This document shows, one piece after another, positions 43,901 through 55,900 of a DNA stretch of 64,000 bases. Position numbers and translations under genes: made by a program. Each line of letters begins with the position of its first letter. The stretch's first letter is position 1. The notes below the pieces were generated by a model. That model saw nothing but the letters and a program-made list of their open reading frames with translations. It did not search any database and was not told the DNA's origin. This DNA is from Isoetes taiwanensis. Taxonomy: Eukaryota; Streptophyta; Lycopodiopsida; Isoetales; Isoetaceae. The DNA lies in assembly GCA_021234155.1 (NCBI GenBank), contig JAJEKV010000080.1, forward strand, positions 910,182 to 974,181. The letters are read 5' to 3'.

Positions 43901-46900
43901 GAAGTTGAGCAACTCGCTCATGGATTTTTGGAAGATGTTGTTCTTGAGGTCTGCAAATAGCCGGCTCCTCAGAGTGGCCTTGTTTCACCATTATCCTTTT
44001 ACATAGGTTTCGTCCATTTCTGCGAAGCTCGAACATATTCCATGCCCAAATCCCTATCATTGGCTCTTCCAAATGCATAGTCTTTTTCCACGGCTTCCAT
44101 TTTACTCGAGTTTCAAGAGATAACCCCATCGTTAAAGAACCTCCATGCAAACCGGCCGCTTTTTACTGGCGATCTTGAATTAAAGCAAAGGTGATGTACA
44201 TAGATTTCATTTTCGCCCGCACCTTGTCATTCTTACTGTCCCAACCAAAAATATTAGTCCATTCATCCTCTTCAATCATACGGAGAGCCTTTTCTTTGTC
44301 CGTTAGGCTCTTGGGTTGATTCGAGACAATTTTCCCAGCTTTTGCTTGCCATATCTAGTTTTCGCTGCGTATCTCCAAACAAGAATCAGAAGTCGCTTGA
44401 AAACCAAGCCGGTAGGAGATCAAAGAAGCTTGTCCAAAGGGAGAATAGGTTCAATTCCAAATCTCTCAAGAACGGAGATTTGAAAGAGATTACTTAAATC
44501 TACCTAGGGCGAGGTAGCCCTAATTATGGGTCAGTAATTTTAAAGATCCTACTCACAAACCCCCCCAAAATGCTAAGAAAGTGATCTGCCTATGGCTGTT
44601 CTACTAAATCCTATTCTACTTCTGGAATTGTACGTCTGAATGATTATACTGTCAATAGCAGCGACTGTCACATCATACTCAGAAGGGATGTCCGGGAATC
44701 CCAAGCTCTGGAGAACAGCCTCCAAAAAGGCCTCATCCATCGAGCTTGGGATGCGCACGGAGCCCGAGGCGCCAAATAGAGCGCTTAACGTTCATCTCCC
44801 TTCTCCCCCCGGGATACCGTTTCTAGAACTTGTTACAGGTGAGAATGAAATGTATTAAGAAAATCATGGTCCCATTATATTTTTTTCACTAGATCCATAC
44901 AGTTTTTTATGCTTTATATGCACACACATCGCCTAACAATATTTTTGATTAAATTTATACTTAGTATAATCATTGGTTTGACGACCTTCTACTAGTCTAG
45001 ACACATAGATACATTTTAATCCATACGCGTTGGCCTTAGATAAATTCGAAATTTGAAATTTAAAAAAGAGGGGGAGGGGGGATTTTGTACATACCTTTGA
45101 AAAAAAAGAGATTTAGGACAATGTCCTAAAGGTTCAAACTGGCTCCAGTTCCCACAGGACTCTAAGTGATGGAATATGTAGAAGCACCTCCTGCACACGC
45201 ATAAAAAGAGAAATTGGGGGTGTATAAATAATCGTCAAATTATATATTAACATTAATTTTATACTTGTTTTTTCAACGTATTTTTTTGCCCCGCTTTTTT
45301 TCTATACCCCACCATTTTTTCCCGCCCATGCTTGAAATTTAAAATTTGGTACATGCGCTTTTTTTCTATACCCCGCCATTTTTTCCCGCCCATGCTTGAA
45401 ATTTAAAATTTGGTACATACCTTTGAGACGAATATCTTTGTACCACTTGAACTCTTTGTTTCTGGAAGAAATGCCATAGCCATCCACACCACCAAATCTT
45501 TGTTATTCTCGCCTGTTTCTCCTTCGTTAGCATAGATTGGCTTCTCCAAAAGCATTGCAGGCACTCAATCCTTGGCCATAACTAAAGCTTCAGAAGGAAA
45601 GAGGCTACGATCATGAAGCAATGAAGAGAAGGGAGATTCTGCTGGGCACGTCAATGGGAGCAGCAGGCGGAAAAAACGCAGTTCAAATTCGATCAGATGA
45701 TCAGATGCTGCCGGTTTCGGCCGGATCGAATCCTGCAGGGGCGATGCCCGGTGGGTCGGATTCTTGGGGGCAGAATATGCAGGCCATGTACCGGATAGCT
45801 CCATAGCTAGAAGCTCCACTACCCAGCACCGCCTCCCTCCTTCCGACCTTCATACCTAAGGTCCCAAGCCCAATCACAGCCTCCGGCCAACCACTCTTGG
45901 CTCGTAAATGCCATACTCATAACTCCGACAGAGAAGTGATGGGAGCCAGCCCGCACATAGCGGTGTAATTGGGTGGCCTTGAGTTGCGCTTTTGCTTTGA
46001 CTGCACTTGAGGTGTGCTTTAATCCAAGGATCAAGCTCTGCGAATAGAGCTAGCAACTCCACTTTCCTACCGGCATCTCATCCAATTTTTTTCCGCCGCC
46101 ATCTTCCCTTGTGCTTTTCTCATTCTCGCCAAAACAGAGCTCCAAGACATGGGCCACCATTTGAGCTCCATGCTCCTCCAACAAGGCTTGAACCCGGTAT
46201 TTTGAACCCGGTTTGCTTATTATCTTGCTTATATTCAAGCTTTTTCTTCATTAATTGTCGCAATGACAACTTGGGCCCTTTGAGTCTGGATTAAAAATCG
46301 AGGATCTCAAGCTTGAGCCCAAGCTTCAGCTTGCTCGGCAAGGATGAACAGGATCAAATTTCTTCTCCGGTGGTCCTGATTAGAGCCAAGAAGGGCTGCA
46401 GATCCGGTTGTCGATAATTTTTTCTAGTTGTTGTAGCCTTTATGGGCTTTTCGTAGACAAGAGGAGGCGGCCTGACCTGATAAACTCTGAGCCATGTTCT
46501 GGCAGGCACTGAGAAAACGGTGCTTTTTTTCACACTGAAACAGAGGCAAAGGGGCAGATAGGGGCTTGTGGGGGGCCTTTGCCGGAATGGGCAGTCTTCT
46601 TTTTTCTTCCCTTTGCCTAGGAACTTCCAAATTTACCTCTGATCCGTGGCCACCAGTGTGATCATCCCCTATCTCTCCTCTTCTTTATCACCTTCCTTAC
46701 CAGAACTTGGGTCTTGCTTTTCCTCTTTGTGGTGCTAGAGTGGTGGTGCTAGAGTGGAGTGAAAAGCCCACAGATAAAACATGAAGACTCTGCTCGGATT
46801 TACAGCAGAAATGTCCCCGATTAGCTCCACTGCCCTGCTCGGTTCTAACAGATTAAGCTTGCCGTGAAGAACAGGTCGTGAAGAACAGGGGCCGGAGGTG

Positions 46901-49900
46901 TAGAAATGGCTTCCCTATCAATGGCGTCAGAAATGGAGCTTCCACAAGCGGTTCTGCCTCAGGGTGCAGAGGTCATGCTGATGCAGGATTTAGCCGCATT
47001 GCCGGATCGATGCGCCTTCCTTTGCTTTACAAGGGGTGATGTGGGAAGAAGATCTGGGTCGGGATGAGTAACAGTAACACAGTGTTATCCATGATTATTA
47101 TTTGGAAATAGAGAAGGGGAGATAACTCAGGAATAGAGAAGGGGAGATAACAGGGGAAGAAAAAAAAAAGGCATTCCCAAAATTTGTGGCAACGTTGAAT
47201 GCTGTCGTTGAAGCTTGAGAATGGCACACCCACAGAGATAAAATTGATTCGTATCATTCTCGACTACCGAGTCGAGAACTAATTATATTTTAGTCATTAG
47301 TTTAATGTAATTAATTTAAATTAATTATTAATTATATTTTATATTAATTATTTTCTTAATCTCCGAGGGGTCTATCCCTTTAGTTATTGTTGGCTTCCCT
47401 CTCCCCCTAAAGCTTTCACCTATTCCCCAACTCTTCCCACTCTACCCACTTCCCCTTCCCCTTCCCCTTCCCCTTCCCCCTCACTCCTCACGCACTCTTT
47501 TCCCTTGCCCCAACTCCCTTCCCCCTCCCCCAACTCCTCCCCCCCCCAAACTTGAGACCCACCTCCTCTCACCTCCCCTTGCCCCCTCTTCTCACCCCCC
47601 TTTTCGAACTTCCTCCTCCCCCCCTTTTTCTAACTTATCCCTTCCATTACTTCTCTCAACTTCTCCCCCAACTTCTCCCCTTCCCTTCCCCGATATGATC
47701 TAACAACGATTCAATGTAAAAATTCGAGAAATTCCCAAAATTCGAGATTTGTCCCACTTTAATTAAATACGACTTATTTTTTATTTTTATTTTTTGCAAA
47801 AAAGCTATTGAAACAAAATCGGATTTAGAAGATCATAAAAGTGGAGCTATTTCTTGTTAGTCTTGGTCTTGGTCCTTACCATGGCAGTGTAGTTCAAACA
47901 AATCTGAAGGAATTAAGATTTCTTTCATAGTTCAATAACACAATGTTTCTTCTAAATTCCTTTACTCTTATACAATCTAGTATCACTAGGCTTTGCCTAC
48001 AAAGTTTAATGGGTTCAGACCTTGTCTCTTGTCTCTGATGCCAATTGTTACGGAGGTATTCTTCTTTTTGCAAAATTCTCAAACACGATTAAGCAAAACA
48101 GGTCAACATAGTCTTTTGGCACATATTCACAAATATCTATTTGGCTTTGCCCTCCTGAAAATTTGAGAGAATAACCGCTCTATCTCCTTTGAGTTTCTGC
48201 CTTCAATTTAACAATATATGGGCCGTCAATTTAACACTATATGGGACTGGATCTGGCTTAAGTTTTGATACTAAAATTGAAACACAAAAGCTTCCAATTT
48301 TGAGAAACTGTTAAGTCTAACATGATAACTTTATTTGGGATATTGAAGACTTCTGGGATAAAAATGGCAATTGAATTAAGGAAGCAAGCTTGTGCGTAGC
48401 TTCTACACCATCATTTCTACAATTTGGATACTTCTATATAGCTTTGTAAAAGAGTAATGCCTTTAGCTTAATTTGGCTTACCTTTAATTTAATTTCAGAT
48501 TCCCTATCTAATTCGCTTGCTGCCATGCCTATTGGCCAATTTTTGTGCCTTTCCGATATCTTTTGATGTCTTTGTGTAATCAGGTCGCTACTACTATTGA
48601 AATGGATCTCCTTTGCAATGGGGCAACAAACCATATCAAACCACACCTATCGCCTCTTCCCCCAGAATCCTTGAACTCCCCACGGTGTTACGGTGTCCCT
48701 GACTCAGAATGATGCATATGAATCAAGAGAAAAGTTGCATCCTTGAGAATCCCAGATTCTTGAATAGGGCACTATTATCCCAGCCAATTGGTTCTACCGA
48801 AAGCCCAAGGGTCGAAATGCAGATTTGGCCCATCTGGGGCACTTTAGATCCCTCTTGGGATCATTCAAATCCATGGCAGGCCATTCGATTTCTGCTTGCG
48901 TAAAAGGGAAGCTTTCATCTTCAGAAAGACCCACCCAATTGGGCGCTACAACTCGTCGTAATTTAAAGGTAAATATAATTCGTAGGTTAGGTTTTAAAGT
49001 CTTGGTCCACTTATATTAAAATTTGTAATATACCTTCCCTTTTTAATCCTTGGTCCCCAAGGATGATAGGAGTATGTGTAATTTGAAACCCTCTCTTGGA
49101 TCGTCCTGTGACCATGGTTTCATCATCTATCCCTTCAGAAATTCGTTACCAGGATCACCTTGTGATCATGGGTTCGTAGCTCATCATTTGCAGACGTCCT
49201 ACTTGCCATCCCTGGTGCAAGTCTTTAAATCATTGTGAGGTAACTAACCTCACATTGACTCTACTAATCATTCCATAGCCTCCATGGGTTTTGAGTTAGG
49301 TGAGCTTGAGGATTTTGCTGTACGTACTCTTCACTCTCCCATGTGGCCTCGGAGAGTGGTTGACCTCGCCACAAGATCAAGTACTCTGCAATGTTTCTAT
49401 TGCGCAACCTCCGAATGTGAGTGTCTAAAATTTCCTCAAGAATTATCTCAGAGCTAAGGCTAGGGGAATTGTTGCCGGAGCTATTGCGTTGTTCATGGAC
49501 AATATAGCTTTTTTGAGTTGGCTTACATAAAAAGCGAGATGCACGTCGATTCTATCATTAATTCTAGGCATTGGTAATGATCCTTGATCATACTTTATTC
49601 AAGGCCCTATAGTCAATACAAATGCGCATATTCCCATCCTTTTTCTTAATGAGGATCACATGTGCTCCAAGTGGAGACTTGCTTAGTCTTATGAAACCTT
49701 TTTGGAGCAATTCTATGATTTGTTTTTAACCTCTTCTTGCTCTAAGGGACTAAGTCTATATGGTGCCCTGTCCACTGGCTTAGTTCCCCAATCCAATTCA
49801 ATCTCATAAGAGATTTCTTGAAATGGTACTCCCTCTGGGAGTTCATCTAGGAACATGTTCTGATACTTGTTAAGCAAACTCTCAAGTTTGTTATTTTTAT

Positions 49901-52900
49901 CCATAGCGTTATTTGTATCGAATCTATGGGGGAATAAAAAACATAGATAAAGATAATTTTCATTAATATTGGAACGAAGACAACGTTTGGCTTGCATAGC
50001 CGTTATTAAATTGGGGAAAGTTACATAAGGAGTACCCTGAAGAGTGATCTCCTTTCCTCCCCTAGAAATATCTATCAAATGGTTTTTCCAATCAATGGAA
50101 GGATTAACCATTTAAATGACTTGATACTTAGTATCACATCAAATCTTGTGAATTTTGCTAAATCAAAACTCATTGTTTTCTCATAGTCTTCAATGGTCAA
50201 GTGCACACCAACCACCCATGGCTCCAACGCTGAATCTGCTTCGCCGCTTTAGTCTCAATCTCATATGGTGCCACTTGAACCATTTCTAAATTTAATTCTT
50301 GTGCTAAGTCTGCAGAAATGAAACTGTCAATATTCCTTGAGTCAAAAAGAACAATAACGAAATTTGGTGCCTTCGAGATGATATATGGATCGGGCGTTCG
50401 AAGGCGACGAAATTCTGATTTGTGCTATATGCCTGATGTTTCACTAGGTGGAAAGAGGTATTTCTTGACCCTGATTGATGATTTCAGTAGATACACTTGG
50501 GTGTATACTTTGCACTGCAAATCTGAGGTGCTTGGCAAGTTCAAGGCCTTCAAAGCAGCAGTCGAAAAGCAGACAGGGTTAGTAATAAAAAAGTTGAGAA
50601 GTGGCAATGGAGGTGAATATGTTTCTAATGCCTTTGATGAGTTTCTCATGAAAGAAGGTATTGACAAACAGTTAATCATTCCTTATGCTCATCTACAAAA
50701 TGGTGTAGCTGAAAGGAGGAATAGATCTTTGCTTGATTTGACAAGATCTATGATGAGTCACAAGCAACTGCCTGAATCTTTTTTTTTTTTTTTTGGGGGT
50801 GGGGAGGCACGAGTGACAAAGAAATATTTGGTAAATAGGTCGTCTACTAAGGCAGTCCAGAATGTGACTTCTTATGAAGCATTTTAGAGAATGAAACCAG
50901 ATGTGTCTCATTTGAGGGTGTTTGGATGCTTGGCTTATGCTTCCATACCTGTTGAGGAGCTGAAAAAGTATGGGAACTTGCATGACAGGGCTGTTAAAGC
51001 CATCTTCATTGGGTATCCAGAAAATCAGAAAGGTTACAAGTTGTATGATCCTTCCAACAAGCAGGTTATTGTAAGCAGGTCAGTTCAGTTCGTTGAAGAT
51101 GTTGTGTATGATGATACATCTTCGAGTAATTCTCCTGCAGTTCACAATGACAGCAACTGGATGTTGGAGATCTGATAGCAGCTGCTGATAGACCTTTCTC
51201 TCCCTCTCTAGTGGTTTCTCCAGTGAGCTCACATTTGCCTGAAGTAGTGGCACGGGATGATCCCAATCCCACTCGCCCTATGGTCCATGAGCAGGTTGGT
51301 TCCTTTCAATGGGGAGTCCAGCACACATGAAGGTACTGTAGCACCTTATCCAGCACCTGTTACAGCACCTACTGTAGCACCTGCTATACCTCCTGTTGTT
51401 GAACCTAGGAGCACGTCTCAAGGAGAAACAAATTGTTGCAGCATCGGTTGTAGCACCTGTTGTACCTGTTGTTGAACTTAGGAGATCAGCATGTTTGATG
51501 GAGAAACAGGAGAAGTCTAATGGATTATGTAACCTTGCCTTAATGGCAAAGGTCCAAGATCATGTTGATCCACACACCTTTTATGAAGCAGCTAGTGATC
51601 CGCCATGGCAGCATGCAATGGAAGAAGAATATTCTCAATTGCTGAAGCAAGGCACATGGGAATTGGTTGAACTCCCCACTGATAAGCAAGTTATTGGCTG
51701 AAAGTGGTATTAAAACCAAATTTCATGTTGATGTGACAGTGTCAAAGCACAAAGCTAGACTTATAGCCAAGGGTTTTACACAGAAAAAAGGCTTAGATTA
51801 TGATGAAGTCTTTGCTTCCATAGCCAGAGTGTCCACTATCAGATCAGTTATAGCTCTTGCTGCAATGAAATGTTAGTTAATGTTTCAAATGGACATTAAG
51901 TCTGCTTTTTTGAATGGTGATTTGGAGGAAGAGGTCTATATGACTCAACCTCCAGGATTTGTTGTTCAAGGGAAGGAGCAGCTGGTTTGTCATTTGAAGA
52001 AAAATATTTATGGCTTGAAGCAGGCTCCAAGATGTTGGCATGCAAAAATTAATGCTTTCTTTCTTGAGCAGGGGTTCAGCAGAAGTGCAGCAGACCCCAA
52101 TCTTTATTACAAATCACATGAAGGCCGAATGTGCATTGTGGTTTTATATGTTGATGATTTGATCATCACAGGAGATGCTGATGTGCTGACTTCTACATTG
52201 AAGTTGCAGTTATCTTCGTCCTTCGAGATGACTGACCTTGGCCTTATGCATTACTATTTAGGTGTAGAAGTGTTGCAGCACTCAGATGGCATCTATCTTT
52301 CTCAGCAGAAATATATCAAAAAAATGTTACAGCAGTATCGTATGCAAGATTGCAAGGCTGTGGCAAGTCCTTTTGATCCAGGCACAAGGCTTGAGCTTGA
52401 TTTCGATGGTGAGGAGTGTGATCCCACACTCTATTGAAGCTTGGTAGGGGCGTTGATATGTCTCACAGTCACTAGACCTGATATCTCTTTTGCTGTGGGA
52501 GTGCTGAGCAGATTCATGAGCAATCCCAGGTAGTCGCACTAGAAGGCTGCTAAAAGACTGCTGGTATATCTGAAGGGGACTTCACAGGAAGGTCTCTTTT
52601 ATCAGAGGTCCTCTGATTTCCAGCTGAAAGTCTTTGTTGATGCACATCATGCTAACTGTCATGATAGCAGGAGGTCCACAGCAGAGATGGTCACGTTCAT
52701 AGGGCCTAACGTGCTGACATGGTTGTCGAAAAGACAGTCTACAGTGTCAGTGTCAATCAGCACCACGGAGGCAGAATTCAAAGCACTCAGTGTTGGGATG
52801 CAGGAATTGTTGTGGCTTAAACATTTGTGGACAGATCTGCAGGTACCTCCATCCTTGGCTGTTATATTGTGTGACAACTTAAGTACGATCCATCTTGCCA

Positions 52901-55900
52901 AGGATGCTAAGTACCACCCAAAAACGAAACACCTTGACACCCACTTGTGTTTTGTCCGTGAGCAGATCCAAATGGGATCTTCTCAACTTATTTATTGCTC
53001 CTCACAGGATCAGTTTGCTGATGGCTTTACCAAACCATTAGTTGGATCTAAGTTCGTCAATATGAAGGAGAGCTTGGGCATGAAGAAATTGCAACTGAAG
53101 GGAGAGAAGGCTTACCTTAGTTTCAGCTGATTTTCTTCTGCTTAGTTAGCAACATTTAAGGGAGAGTGTTGGAATATAAATATGATGACTAAGTATAATG
53201 TGCTGAAACAGCAGTGGTTCAGCACTTAGCACACAGGTGCTGAGAAGGTGCCAAAATGTACAGAAGGCAGCACTTTGTCAGCACTGAGCACCGACCCTAA
53301 ATCAGTGCCGTAATTAGTGGACGGTGCAATCGGTAGACTACTATTCTTAGTCTCACCGGTTGTATAAATATTCATTGTACGTTATGTACTAGGCAATGCT
53401 CAGAAGTAGGGATTGTATTTCCTATTGCTTTTCTCAATAGAGTTATTCTTGTTCTTCTATTCTATCTCTTGAGTCGATCTTGCGGGGTTTGTGCGGGTTT
53501 TGCACTAGTTCTATCAATCATTACTTGAGGAATTAACTTGGGCTTCTCCAGCCCTCTTGTTAGATCCCCTTTGCTTATTCTCAAATTTTCTTTGCTTCCA
53601 CTCTTGGAAGCGACGAGATTTCTTGTTCTCTTCTTCTCCTTCTTCCTTTCGGGAACTTGCTAAAGTCTGTACTAATGATACGGCAGACTCAAAGTCCCCT
53701 GGACTTACCTGCCTAATATGTGCCTTGAGGATATGTTCCCTAAAATCATCCCCGAAATAGCTCACTTGCATCCGAGCAGGCATATCCTTGATCCTTGCAA
53801 CTACACCTCTTAATGTGTTGATATACTGATGTGAAGTGTCTGTCTGCCTGATGCTTTTAAGTTGGATAGAGGCATGATGTTCATCATGGTTGGGGGCAGG
53901 GGCATACTCTTGCTTAAAGAGTTTTCAAAATTTCAGCCCAATTGTTAATTTCTACTCCTCTCCCCATGAGAAGTCCCCACCAAGAAGCAGCTACTCCCCT
54001 TAACTTGAAGAGCATCATCCAGCACCCTGGCTGCATCTCCCTTATTGGTGGCTCGAAAATAGGTCTCCAACCAATTAAGCCATTGAATGGCTTGCTTAGC
54101 TGACTCAATGCCACAAAGTTCGGGATGATCCCATTTTTCTAGTCCCTTAACTTCCTCAAGTGATAAGGCTTCTAGAATTTCCATTCCTTGAGTGAGATTT
54201 GCATCCACCATCTTAGCTCCAGCTCCCTGAGTTTGGCTAGTTTGATTTGCATTCATAGCATGAGAGGGGTTTGTTTGAGATAAGGCTTTCTCACGGGCAC
54301 CTTGAGCTTGGTTAGGACCTCCATTGGCATTGGTATCCCTTGGGCTCCTTGCCAATAATAAAGTTATGGTGTCAAACAATTTCTTCTCCCTCTCTGCTAC
54401 TTCATTAGCTTGCTTGGTCGTTTGAAGCTGCAGACTTTTGAGCAATTGGTTAGTATGGGCATGCTCAATTTTAGTTTCTACAACTTGCTCCATCAGTTCC
54501 CGGATCCTTGCTTTGGTATAATCTAACTCCCCTGGAGATTAAAAGGATCCGGGTCTTCTAGATTTTTTGGTGTAACTTGGGTTTCTTTGGCTGCCAACTC
54601 TTCTTCTTGATGATCTACTTATTAGTTTGAAAATCAATCGTTGCGGAATTTGGATTTGAGTTCATCCAAATCCCTTCTACCTCCGTGGGACATCAAGATC
54701 AACATTTTCCCCTTCTTCGGGAATTAAGGAAGCCAAACCCATGAGAGGATTTCTAAGTTCTTCAAAGTAAAGTAAAAATCTAGAAATATAATGGCGAATA
54801 AAAATGCATATGCAAGAGCATATCTTCGGATTTCATGGCGTGAGAGCATAGGAATATTTATTATATCCCCTCCAAATAACACCTTGCCCAAGGACAATCC
54901 AAAAATGAGGGAGGTGTTTTAAACCACCAATATTTACTATGCAATAGAATATTCAATACAAAAGCATGTTCATGTAAGGAAAGAACATAAAACAATGTTG
55001 ATGTTGTGTTATGGTCTAACAATATATGTTTAAACTGCTCTTTCTCGTATAGACATGAATCTAATGCGACATTTTACCAGGGTAGCAAATGGCAACAACT
55101 TCAATGGCTCAATTCCAAATATCTTTTCAAACGTGAGTCTTCTGAAAGAATTGTAAGTTAAAGCAAGGAATTGAAAAATTCATTCTCTTTATGCTTCTTT
55201 AATGATGTTAATTTATCGATGTTGTGAAATAAGCAGACAACTTTATGGGAATAAATTTCAAGGTTCATTGCCTTCAAGTATATGGAATCTTACTTTGCTT
55301 GAGAAGATGTAAGAATTTGTCTTTCCCATCCCCTCAAACAAATAAAAATTAGTGAAGTAAAAAAAGCAAGAACAACAAATGTCTTTGAGTAACGAACAAT
55401 TGTAGACTGCTTATCCTAGAAGACCCCTATGTTTAATAGACAGAAAGGAATGACTTACTTGCCACAATGAAGTCATTCGTCAATGAGCATGGTTGTCGGC
55501 GTGTTTTAAAAACAAAGTCCAGTTTTTATCATCCATGAAGACTAAATAGTCTATGGGATTCAATATAAGGATATAGTAAGCTCATTATTATATAAAGATT
55601 AGAAAACCGTGTATCAGAAGATTTGAAAGAAAACTTGATGGTATTTAAGCTTACTACAAGATATGCATGGATTGATATCTCTATCTTTAGCATAAGAGTT
55701 GGTCCAGCATCTCTAAAATATAAGGTGCAAGAGTGACCACCTAAGGTACCTGCATAGCACATGTAGGTGTTGAGCAACATACTGCGTTTAAATAGATGGT
55801 CTGCATCTTTTGTCTCTCATGTTCAATTTTGTGCAACCAAGTCGGGCATCTAGATCGATATTAGCCATCTCTTACACCTTATTTTTTAAGATGCATATGT

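Larger units (their letters stand above)
38284..44848 (-). mobile_element. L1-type LINE 2, near full length, with 18-bp target duplication
   Basis: The poly(A) tail appears as a T-run at 38284-38301, and the element reads leftwards. The target duplication AAATGTATTAAGAAAATC is perfect (38266-38283 and 44849-44866). It is the same family as LINE 1, in the same orientation, but inserted inside the 14-kb inverted-repeat unit. ORF2 is mostly readable and ORF1 is decayed, the reverse of LINE 1. Confidence 0.95.
33577..47775. mobile_element. 14.2-kb unit with perfect 25-bp terminal inverted repeats, inserted into an LTR-type repeat
   Basis: A 25-bp sequence starting AAGTCGTATTTAATTAAAGT (33577-33601) recurs as its exact reverse complement at 47751-47775. 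On both outer sides lies the LTR-type repeat: comparison with 23760-23830 shows that the two flanks are one repeat split near a T-run. The unit therefore inserted as a block. Without LINE 2 it is about 7.6 kb. It has internal palindrome arrays, a PPR pseudogene and no recognisable transposase, so it is probably a non-autonomous DNA transposon of unknown superfamily. The target duplication is obscured by the T-run. Confidence 0.6.
50395..53520 (+). mobile_element. Ty1/copia element 3, 5'-truncated, inside the chromovirus
   Basis: It begins within the integrase (about 50415), without LTR, gag or protease. It runs through RT and RNase H to a polypurine tract (AAGGGAGAG, 53158-53166) and a 3' LTR. 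It is a different copia lineage from elements 1 and 2, judging by its distinct motifs (for example [11 protein letters not shown] in RNase H). The frame has several stops. The left junction has no LTR, so truncation or an aberrant insertion is likely. Confidence 0.88.
49291..54540 (-). mobile_element. Ty3/gypsy chromovirus relic, internally deleted and split by copia 3
   Basis: The element reads leftwards: gag (54493-53514), protease (about 50375-50250), start of RT (about 50000-49590), integrase C-terminal end and a chromodomain (about 49470-49310). Most of RT, RNase H and the integrase core are missing. Copia 3 lies between gag and protease. I did not find its LTRs with confidence. Chromodomains direct integration to particular chromatin in this lineage. 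Confidence 0.85.
22092..55080 (+). other. Intron 7 of the receptor kinase, 33 kb, filled with nested transposons
   Basis: Exon 7 ends at a GTAAGT donor and exon 8 begins after ACCAG. The split codon (TT|G) and the LRR register continue exactly, so both sides belong to one gene. The intron holds LTR-type repeats, two L1 LINEs, a 14-kb inverted-repeat unit, a chromovirus, a copia element and a MITE. All long coding relics except copia 3 and the PPR fragment lie antisense to the host gene. Confidence 0.88.
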
